Source: Hydrogenophaga crocea
GTDB taxonomy: Bacteria > Pseudomonadota > Gammaproteobacteria > Burkholderiales > Burkholderiaceae_C
Assembly: GCF_011388215.1 (NCBI RefSeq)
Contig: NZ_CP049989.1
Coordinates: 1,860,001-1,924,000, forward strand
DNA length: 64,000 nt
Reading direction: 5' to 3'
Shown: positions 37,754 through 45,126 of the stretch, one piece after another
Position numbering within the stretch: position 1 is the stretch's first letter
How the letters are laid out: each line of letters opens with the position of its first letter
The notes under the pieces: generated by a model
Databases searched by the model: none
The model's input: the letters and a program-made list of their open reading frames with translations, nothing else
What the model was told of the DNA's origin: nothing
Translations under genes and position numbers: made by a program

Positions 37754-38665
37754 ATGCCCCTGCTGCCCGACCACCCCACCGAGCGCACGGCCACCGGCGT
37801 GCTGCTGTTCTCGGCCTCGCTCTGGGGCCTGAGCTGGATGCCGCTCAAGGCCTTCTTCGCGCAAGGCCTGCCCGGCCCGGTGGTGTCGCTGCTCACCTAC
37901 GGCTGCGTGGGCGTGCTCGCGCTCTGGCTGCTCTGGCGCGACCGCGCCGCCTGGCGCGTGCAATGGGGCCTGGTGCTGGCGCTGGTGGCCGTGGGCGGCT
38001 GGGCCAACACCTCGTTCGTCAACGCCATCATGCTCGGCGACGTGGCGCGGGTGATGTTCCTGTTCTACCTGTCGCCGGTGTGGTCGGTGCTGGGCGGCTG
38101 GCTGTTCCTGCGCGAGCACATCCCGCCGGTGCGCTGGGCCGCCGTGGGCGTGGCCGTGGTCGGCCTGTGGCTGGTGCTCGGCGCCGACGCGGGCGCCGCC
38201 GCCGCCGGGCTGGGCTGGACCGACGCACTCGCCTTGTCGGCCGGCCTGGCCTTCGCGGCCAACAACATCATCGCGCGCGCGGCGCACCGCGTGCCGCTGC
38301 GCACCAAGACCTTCGCGGTCTTCATCGGCTGCGGCCTGCTGTCGGCGCTCGCCGCGGCGCTCACCGGCGGCGAACGCCCCGCCATCGGCCCCGGCCTGTG
38401 GCTGGCGCTGCTGGCCTACGGCTTCGGCTGGATGCTGCTGGCCACCGTCACCTGGCAGTACGGCGTGAGCCATCTGCCCAGCAGCCGCGCCGGCATGGTG
38501 TTGCTGGCCGAGCTGCTGGTCTCGGTGGGCACCGCCGTGGCCTTCGGCGGCGAACAACTTTCCCCCATGGCCTGGGCCGGCGGCGCGCTGATCGCCGTCG
38601 CCGCCCTGGGCGAAGCCCTGTTTCCACCGGCCCCCGTGGCCACCACCGGAGTGCACACCCCATGA
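37754..38665 (+). CDS. DMT superfamily transporter (EamA domains)
   Basis: It has 303 residues and about ten hydrophobic helices in two EamA repeats (GVLLFSASLWGLSWMPLKAF; DALALSAGLAFAANNIIAR). The conserved end of repeat 2 reads SHLPSSRAGMVLLAELL. Most EamA proteins export or import small metabolites. The DMT superfamily also contains the small Gdx guanidinium exporters, so a guanidino-compound carrier is an attractive but unproven idea. The stop overlaps the creatininase start (ATGA). Confidence 0.83.
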   Translation: MPLLPDHPTERTATGVLLFSASLWGLSWMPLKAFFAQGLPGPVVSLLTYGCVGVLALWLLWRDRAAWRVQWGLVLALVAVGGWANTSFVNAIMLGDVARVMFLFYLSPVWSVLGGWLFLREHIPPVRWAAVGVAVVGLWLVLGADAGAAAAGLGWTDALALSAGLAFAANNIIARAAHRVPLRTKTFAVFIGCGLLSALAAALTGGERPAIGPGLWLALLAYGFGWMLLATVTWQYGVSHLPSSRAGMVLLAELLVSVGTAVAFGGEQLSPMAWAGGALIAVAALGEALFPPAPVATTGVHTP

Positions 38666-39456
38666 GCTCCCCCGCCACCGTCTGGATGAACCAGCTGTCC
38701 TGGGTCGAGTACCAGCAGCGCATCCGCCGCGACCACCCGCCCGTGCTGATGCCCGTGGGCGCGCTGGAGCAGCACGGCCCGCACCTGCCGCTGGGCACGG
38801 ACGGCCTGCTCGCCGCCGCGGTCGCGGCCGACACCGCGGCGCGCGTGGGCGGCCTGGTCGCGCCCACGCTGAGCTACGGCTACAAGTCGCAGCCCAAGTG
38901 CGGCGGCGGCCAGCACTTCTGCGGCACCACCAGCGTGGACGCGGCCACGCTGATCGGCCAGGTGCGCGACGCGGTGCGCGAGTTCGCGCGCCACGGCGTG
39001 GACAAGCTCGTGGTGGTCAACGGCCACTACGAGAACCAGTGGTTCCTGATCGAGGGCATCGACCTCGGTCTGCGCGACGCGCGCGCCGCCGACCCGGCCT
39101 GCGCGCTGCAGGTGATGCGCCTGGAGTACTGGGACTTCATGACACCCGAGACCCTGGGCCATGTGTTCCCCGAGGGCTTCCCGGGCTTCGCGCTCGAACA
39201 CGCGGCGGTGCTGGAGACCTCGATGATGCTGCACCACCACCCGTCGCTGGTGCGCATGGACCTGCTGCCCGACGACGGCCCGGCCGACTTCCCGCCCTAC
39301 GACATGTATCCGCCGCGCACCGACTGGGTGCCGGCCTCGGGCGTGCTCTCGTCGGCGCGCGGCGCCGACGCCGCCAAGGGCCGCCTGCTCGCCGAGGAGG
39401 TCGCGCGCCGCATGGCCGAGGCCATCGCCACCGGCTTCAGCCGGCCCGCGCCATGA
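38662..39456 (+). CDS. creatininase family amidohydrolase
   Basis: It has 264 residues. It aligns along its length with Pseudomonas putida creatininase as I remember it: PVGALEQHGPH, YGYKSQ, HFCGTTS, NGHYEN, EGIDL and FPPYD. The five metal ligands fall at Glu36, His38, Asp47, His122 and Glu124, a constant +2 offset from the P. putida residues. The position of the mobile active-site Trp174 appears to be Phe176 here (EGFPGFALEH). It likely opens a creatinine-like lactam. No creatinase gene is present in the window, so creatine would need another fate. Confidence 0.86.
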   Translation: MSSPATVWMNQLSWVEYQQRIRRDHPPVLMPVGALEQHGPHLPLGTDGLLAAAVAADTAARVGGLVAPTLSYGYKSQPKCGGGQHFCGTTSVDAATLIGQVRDAVREFARHGVDKLVVVNGHYENQWFLIEGIDLGLRDARAADPACALQVMRLEYWDFMTPETLGHVFPEGFPGFALEHAAVLETSMMLHHHPSLVRMDLLPDDGPADFPPYDMYPPRTDWVPASGVLSSARGADAAKGRLLAEEVARRMAEAIATGFSRPAP

Positions 39457-40133
39457 CGCCCGACGCCATCGCCCCCGACGCCGCGACCACCGCGCTGCTG
39501 GTGATCGACATGCAGCGCGACTTCTGCAGCCCCGGCGGTTACGCGGACCAGGCCGGCCTGGACATCGCGCGCATGCGCGCCGTGGTGGCGCAGGTGCAGC
39601 GGCTGCTGGCCGCGGCGCGCGGCGCGGGCCTGCCCGTGGTGCACACCCGCGAGGGCCACCTGCCCGACCTCAGCGACTGCCCGCCCGCCAAGCTCGCGCG
39701 CAGCATCGCGGCGGGCGCGCCCATCGGCAGTGCCGGGCCGCTGGGCCGGCTGCTGGTGCGCGGCGAACAAGGCCACGACTTCGTGCCCGAGCTGCGCCCG
39801 CTGGCCGGCGAACACGTGATCGACAAGCCCGGCTACGGCGCCTTCCACCGCACCACGCTGGGCCCGCTGCTCGAGGCCCTGGGCGTGCGCCGCCTGATCC
39901 TCTGCGGCGTGACCACCGAAGTCTGCGTGCACTCCACGCTGCGCGAGGCGGTGGACCGCGGCTTCGAATGCCTCACCGTGGGCGACGCCACCGCCGCGAG
40001 CCGGCCCGCGCTGCAGGCCCCGGCGCTGGCCATGATCGGCGTCGAGGGCGGCATCTTCGGCGGCCTGTGCGACACCGAGACCTGCGTGGCCGCGCTCGAC
40101 GCCCTGCCACGCGCGCGCCGGGAGGTGGCGTGA
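39453..40133 (+). CDS. isochorismatase-family cysteine hydrolase, biuret/guanylurea hydrolase-like
   Basis: It has 226 residues. The triad is Asp19 (LLVIDMQRDFC), Lys125 (DKPGYGAF) and Cys158 (GVTTEVCVHSTLREA). The segments HTREGHLPDLSD, RGEQGHDFVPEL and VEGGIFG closely match biuret hydrolase as I recall it. Relatives hydrolyse biuret to allophanate or guanylurea towards guanidine; both products feed the enzymes of unit 2. The start overlaps the creatininase stop (ATGA), and the stop overlaps the next gene's GTG. Confidence 0.85.
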   Translation: MTPDAIAPDAATTALLVIDMQRDFCSPGGYADQAGLDIARMRAVVAQVQRLLAAARGAGLPVVHTREGHLPDLSDCPPAKLARSIAAGAPIGSAGPLGRLLVRGEQGHDFVPELRPLAGEHVIDKPGYGAFHRTTLGPLLEALGVRRLILCGVTTEVCVHSTLREAVDRGFECLTVGDATAASRPALQAPALAMIGVEGGIFGGLCDTETCVAALDALPRARREVA

Positions 40134-40780
40134 ACGTGCACTGGACCGACCTGCCCCCGCCGGCCGAGCCCGTGCCCGCGCGCTACCACGGCGTGTGGCG
40201 CCGCACCCTGCTCGAAACGCCCGAGGGCCGCGACACCTCCACGGCGGTGCACTGGCTGCAGACCGCGGGCTGGCACGCCGACCTGCGCGTGCCCAGGGGC
40301 ATCGACCCCGCCACGCCCGCCGGCCGCGCACAACTGCAGGGCTTCTGCGGCCTCACGCGCATCACGCCGGCGCAGGCCGGCCAGCCCGAGGTCTGCACCT
40401 GGCAGCGCGAATGGGACGTGCAGCCGCCGCGCAGCACGCCCGACGCCGGGTACATGGTGTTCGAGACCGCGGACCGCGTGATCGAGACCGGCGTGCACGG
40501 CCGCTACCTCGAGGTCTGGGAGCGCCTGCCCGGCTCCAGCGGCCCCAGCCGGGCGCAGGCGGCCCACGACGCGCAGGGCCGGCCCACGGGCTGGCTGCGC
40601 TTCATCGCCGGCGGCTACCAGATGCGGGTGCGCCCGCGCCGCGCGCCCTGGCCCGCCGACACCCGGCCCGACGAAACCCTGGCCGATCTGGTGCAGCGCC
40701 ACCCCAAGGCGGCGGCCGGTCTGCTCGACTTCGAGCTGGTGTTCGAAACCCTGCCGGGCCCGGCCCCGGCCTTTCCCTGA
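40130..40780 (+). CDS. protein of unknown function in the guanidine-regulated operon
   Basis: It has 216 residues. The GTG start (VNVHWTDLPPPAEP) overlaps the preceding stop (GTGA) and the reading frame is supported by tight spacing on both sides. There is no signal peptide or membrane segment. The sequence is rich in Trp, Arg and short beta-like stretches (YHGVWRRTLLETPEGRDTST; WLRFIAGGYQMRVRPR), suggesting a beta-barrel or lipocalin-like cytoplasmic protein. I recognise no catalytic motif. Confidence 0.75.
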   Translation: MNVHWTDLPPPAEPVPARYHGVWRRTLLETPEGRDTSTAVHWLQTAGWHADLRVPRGIDPATPAGRAQLQGFCGLTRITPAQAGQPEVCTWQREWDVQPPRSTPDAGYMVFETADRVIETGVHGRYLEVWERLPGSSGPSRAQAAHDAQGRPTGWLRFIAGGYQMRVRPRRAPWPADTRPDETLADLVQRHPKAAAGLLDFELVFETLPGPAPAFP

Positions 40781-40787
40781 GCCGCCC

Positions 40788-41591
40788 ATGCTGCCCACCG
40801 CCACCGGCGACTGGTTCCACTTCCGCGACCTCGGCGACGGCCTCACGCTGATCAGCGAGCCGCACGTCATTCCCTTTCTTCGCTGCAACATCTGGCACAT
40901 CCGCGGCCGCGCGCTCGACCTGGTGGTGGACACCGGCCTGGGGGTGAGCAGCCTCTACGCGGCCTCGCGCCACCTGTTCGGCCAGCGCGTGGCCGCGCTC
41001 GCCACCCACGTGCACCTGGACCACGTGGGCGGCCACCACGAGTTCGCCGAGTGCTGGTGCCACCGCCTCGAAGCGCCCGGCCTGCGCGGCGCCGACCCGG
41101 CCTTCACGCTGGGCGACGTGAGCCTCGCGCAACTGGCCATCGACGCGCCCGGCTACGACACGCAGGGCCCCGCGCTCACCGCCCTGCCCGCGCCCGACTA
41201 CGACCTGTCGGCCTGGCAGATCCGCCAGGCCACGGTCACGCGCGAGCTGGAGGACGGCGACGTGATCGACCTCGGCAACCGCCACTTCGAGGTGCTGCAC
41301 CTGCCCGGCCACTCGCCGGGCAGCATCGGCCTGTGGGAGGCCGCCACCGGCACGCTGTTCTCGGGCGACGCGGTCTACGACGGCCCGCTGCTCGACGCCC
41401 TGCCGCACTCCGACCGCGCGGCCTACGCGCGCACCATGGAGCGGCTACTGGCGCTGCCGGTGCACGTGGTGCACGCCGGCCACGACCCGAGCTTTGGCCG
41501 CGCGCGCCTGCACCAACTGGTGCGCGACTGGCTGGCGCGCCAGGACAGCGGCCCGCACCCAGCGCCTGGCATCAAACCTGCTTTGACCTGA
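40788..41591 (+). CDS. metallo-beta-lactamase-fold hydrolase
   Basis: It has 267 residues. The zinc motif THVHLDHVGG has His74, His76, Asp78 and His79; further ligands are in LPGHSPGS, FSGDAVYDG and HAGHDPSF. It is a cytoplasmic MBL hydrolase with both metal sites predicted. Last gene of unit 1; its 3' end contains the sigma-54 promoter of unit 2. The substrate is unknown; a lactam, lactone or thioester intermediate of the pathway would fit the fold. Confidence 0.87.
   Translation: MLPTATGDWFHFRDLGDGLTLISEPHVIPFLRCNIWHIRGRALDLVVDTGLGVSSLYAASRHLFGQRVAALATHVHLDHVGGHHEFAECWCHRLEAPGLRGADPAFTLGDVSLAQLAIDAPGYDTQGPALTALPAPDYDLSAWQIRQATVTRELEDGDVIDLGNRHFEVLHLPGHSPGSIGLWEAATGTLFSGDAVYDGPLLDALPHSDRAAYARTMERLLALPVHVVHAGHDPSFGRARLHQLVRDWLARQDSGPHPAPGIKPALT
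41566..41582 (+). promoter_or_regulatory. sigma-54 (-24/-12) promoter of guanidine unit 2
   Basis: CTGGCATCAAACCTGCT has GG (41568-41569) and GC (41580-41581) at exact -24/-12 spacing and matches the unit 1 promoter at 14 of 17 positions. It overlaps the last codons of the MBL gene. Transcription would start near 41593. A partly palindromic GCACACCAAACCGGTGC lies at about 41604-41620, inside the leader. Confidence 0.7.
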
Positions 41592-41632
41592 GCACAGAGA
41601 GGCGTGCACACCAAACCGGTGCGTCGCCACCT

Positions 41633-41740
41633 TGATGACCGCTAGGGTTCCGGGCCGGTGCGCCACACACCGGCCGCCTGGTCCGAGAGCGGTCGGCCAC
41701 GATCGCGTGGCTCCACGGAGGGACAAAAGCCCGGGAGAAG
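41633..41740 (+). ncRNA. guanidine-I (ykkC subtype 1) riboswitch controlling unit 2
   Basis: The same blocks as the first copy: CTAGGGTTCCG (41642-41652), hairpin GCCGGTG/CACACCGGC, CTGGTCCGAGAG (41678-41689), hairpin GCCACG-ATCG-CGTGGC, then ACGGAGGGAC and AAAAGCCCGGGAGA (41715-41738). Helices are kept although their sequences differ from copy 1, which supports function. Downstream, GCACG/CGTGC (41744-41766) and GAGA/TCTC with GGC/GCC (41735-41775) can form a competing hairpin. There is no terminator T-run. Confidence 0.95.
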
Positions 41741-41808
41741 CAGGCACGCCGCCGCAACGGCCGTGCACGCCTCTCTGGCCTTTGTTCCCACCGCACCGGA
41801 GCCCGCGC

Positions 41809-42666
41809 ATGTCTTCTTCGCCCCCTTCGCTGCCCGCCGCGGCGGCCCCGCTGGCGCCGCTGCCGCGGCGTCCGCTCTCGGCCCTGTGGACGGTTCGCGC
41901 GCCGATCGGCCGGCGCAGCTTCTGGCTGCTGGCCCTGCTCGGTCTGACCACACCGCTGCTGGCCTGGGCCGCGCTGGCCGCCTGGGGCGGGCTGGACCCG
42001 ACCTTCCTGCCCTCGCCCGCCGCGGTGCTCGCCAAGACCTGGGCCTGGCTGACCGAGGGCGGCCTGATCGACGACATGGCCATCAGCACCTACCGCGTGG
42101 TCGCGGGCTTCGTGCTCTCGGCCGTGATCGCGCTGCCGCTGGGCCTGTTCATCGGCTCGTTCCGCGCGGTGCAGGCGCTGCTGGAGCCGCTGACCGATTT
42201 CGTGCGCTACATGCCGGCCGTGGCCTTCATCCCGCTGGTGATGCTGTGGGTGGGCATCGACGAGAGCTCCAAGATCGCGATCATCTTCATCGGCACCTTC
42301 TTCCAGATGGTGCTCATGGTCGCCGAGGACGTGCGCCGCGTGCCGGCCGCGCAGGTCGAGGCGGCGCAGACCATGGGCGCGAACCGCCGCGAGCTGATCG
42401 AGAAGGTGATCTTCCCCAGCGCCAAGCCGGCCCTGCTCGACACGCTGCGCGTGACCATGGGCTGGGCCTGGACCTACCTGGTGGTGGCCGAGCTGGTGGC
42501 CGCGAACTCGGGCCTGGGCTTCGCCATCCTGCGCGCGCAGCGCTTCCTGCAGACCGACACCATCTTCGCCGGGATCATCGTCATCGGCCTCATCGGCCTG
42601 CTGACCGACCAGGCCTTCCGCTGGCTGCACCGGCGCGCTTTCCCCTGGCTCTACCTGAAAGGCTGA
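41809..42666 (+). CDS. ABC transporter permease (SsuC/TauC type), guanidine-regulated
   Basis: It has 285 residues. The N-terminus is proline-rich and cytoplasmic, followed by about six membrane helices. The EAA loop is EAAQTMGANRRELIEKVIFP. RBS CGGAG lies 8 nt upstream of the ATG. It is the first gene after the second riboswitch and is 5 nt before the ATPase gene. Its binding protein is encoded 6.7 kb upstream in unit 1. Confidence 0.9.
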   Translation: MSSSPPSLPAAAAPLAPLPRRPLSALWTVRAPIGRRSFWLLALLGLTTPLLAWAALAAWGGLDPTFLPSPAAVLAKTWAWLTEGGLIDDMAISTYRVVAGFVLSAVIALPLGLFIGSFRAVQALLEPLTDFVRYMPAVAFIPLVMLWVGIDESSKIAIIFIGTFFQMVLMVAEDVRRVPAAQVEAAQTMGANRRELIEKVIFPSAKPALLDTLRVTMGWAWTYLVVAELVAANSGLGFAILRAQRFLQTDTIFAGIIVIGLIGLLTDQAFRWLHRRAFPWLYLKG

Positions 42667-42671
42667 GGCCC

Positions 42672-43508
<837 letters not shown>

Positions 43509-43530
43509 ACCCCATCCCCGGAGACCCGTC

Positions 43531-44376
43531 ATGTCCGCAACCCCGCAAGCCAGCCCCTGGACCGAGCCGCACGTGCCCGTGCCCGACAACCCGCCGCCGT
43601 CCGCGCCGGTGGACGCCCCCGCGCTGTGGCAGCGCTTTCCGGCCGCGGCGCTGGCCGGCGTGGACACCGCGCGCGCCATGTGGAGCGAGACCGTGCCCGG
43701 CGGCGGCCACTGGAGCTGGCGCATGCCGCGCGGCAGCGCCATCCGCTTCGTCGCGCTCGAAGACGGCCCCAACGTGAGCGTGGTGCTCTATTCGGCGCTC
43801 GAAAAACTGGAGCGCTACAACATGCCCGACAGCCTCAAGGCACAGCACACCGCGCACTACCGCGCGGGCCATGTGCTCATGAGCGACATGGGCCGCAGCC
43901 TGGCCAGCATCACCGCCGACAGCCTGGGCTGGCACGACCCGCTGGGCGCGCTGCTCGACAACGCGCGCATGGCCGCCAAGTACGGCGAGCGCCGTTATGC
44001 CGACGCGCGCAACGCCATGTACCGCTCGGGCCAGGACGGGCTGTTGATCGAGATCGGCAAGCACGGCCTGGGCAAGCGCGACCTGATCGCGCCGGTCAAC
44101 CTGTTCAGCAAGGTCGCGGTCGACGAAGAGGGCCGCTTCCGGTTCGCGAGCGATCACGCCAAGGCGGGCGACTTCGTCGAGCTGCGCTTCGACATGGACG
44201 TGATCCTGGCCATCAGCACCGCGCCGCACGCGCTCGACCCCAAGCCGGTGTACGCGCCGGCCAAGGTGGGCCTGCTGGCCTGGCGCTGCGGCCCGGCCCC
44301 GGCCAACGACCCCTGCCGCGCCTTCCGCCCCGAGAACGCGCGCGCCCTGCACAACAGCGACCAGCTGTACCTGTGA
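43531..44376 (+). CDS. carboxyguanidine deiminase subunit, UAAP2 type (DUF1989)
   Basis: It has 281 residues of the urea-carboxylase-associated/DUF1989 family. The core [13 protein letters not shown] parallels [11 protein letters not shown] of the partner, but the three cysteines seen there are replaced (Leu132, Leu142 and Ala). [14 protein letters not shown] is shared. The family pair is reported as carboxyguanidine deiminase CgdAB, which turns carboxyguanidine into allophanate and ammonia. I do not assign the A/B letter. This subunit looks structural or regulatory. RBS GGAGA lies upstream. Confidence 0.88.
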   Translation: MSATPQASPWTEPHVPVPDNPPPSAPVDAPALWQRFPAAALAGVDTARAMWSETVPGGGHWSWRMPRGSAIRFVALEDGPNVSVVLYSALEKLERYNMPDSLKAQHTAHYRAGHVLMSDMGRSLASITADSLGWHDPLGALLDNARMAAKYGERRYADARNAMYRSGQDGLLIEIGKHGLGKRDLIAPVNLFSKVAVDEEGRFRFASDHAKAGDFVELRFDMDVILAISTAPHALDPKPVYAPAKVGLLAWRCGPAPANDPCRAFRPENARALHNSDQLYL

Positions 44377-44390
44377 GCGAGGAGAGCCCC

Positions 44391-45053
44391 ATGACCACCG
44401 CCACCGCCTTCCGCGTGCAACACAGCGCGCTCGACCCGGCGAATGCCGTGCTCGACCAGCACCACCCCGCGGGCGAGCCCATCCTGTTCCCGCTCGCGGC
44501 CGGCCAGACGCTGCGCATCGTCGACCTCGAAGGCAACCAGGCCGCCGACGTGCTGTTCTACAACCGCGACGACCCGGCCGAGCACTACAGCGCCACCGAC
44601 ACCCTGCTGCACCAGGGCGGCATCTACCTCACCACCGGCTCGGTGATCCGCAGCAACGAGGGCCGGCCCATGCTCACCATCGTGGCCGACACCTGCGGCC
44701 GCCACGACACCCTGGGCGGCGCCTGCGCGGCCGAGAGCAACACCGTGCGCTACGCGCTGCAGAAGAAGTTCATGCACAGCTGCCGCGACAACTACCTGAT
44801 CGCGCTGCAGCACGCCGACATCGGCCTGGGCAAGCGCGATCTGGTGCCCAACATCAACTTCTTCATGAACGTGCCGGTCACCGAGGCGGGCGAACTCACC
44901 TTCGCCGACGGCGTCTCGGGCCCGGGCAAGTACGTGGAGCTGCGCGCCGAGATGAACCTGTGGGTGCTGATCAGCAACTGCCCGCAGCTCAACAACCCCT
45001 GCAACGCCTACCACCCGACGCCGATCCGCCTGCTGGTCTGGGACCCGGCCTGA
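44391..45053 (+). CDS. carboxyguanidine deiminase subunit, UAAP1 type (DUF1989)
   Basis: It has 220 residues. [13 protein letters not shown] holds Cys102, His105 and Cys112, and [11 protein letters not shown] holds Cys197 and Cys204, a plausible metal and catalytic centre. It shares [14 protein letters not shown] with its neighbour. The pair acts after guanidine carboxylase, making allophanate. A 73-nt gap separates it from the carboxylase gene. Confidence 0.9.
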   Translation: MTTATAFRVQHSALDPANAVLDQHHPAGEPILFPLAAGQTLRIVDLEGNQAADVLFYNRDDPAEHYSATDTLLHQGGIYLTTGSVIRSNEGRPMLTIVADTCGRHDTLGGACAAESNTVRYALQKKFMHSCRDNYLIALQHADIGLGKRDLVPNINFFMNVPVTEAGELTFADGVSGPGKYVELRAEMNLWVLISNCPQLNNPCNAYHPTPIRLLVWDPA

Positions 45054-45126
45054 TCCCCACGGCGGCGGGACGACCCGTCCGTTGTTCTCGAACCGGCAGG
45101 ACGGCCTGCCACCGGAGACCCCATCC

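Noticed and set aside
38662..39456. A complete creatinine-to-sarcosine pathway
   Set aside because: Creatininase is present, but no creatinase (M24-fold) or sarcosine oxidase gene is in the window.
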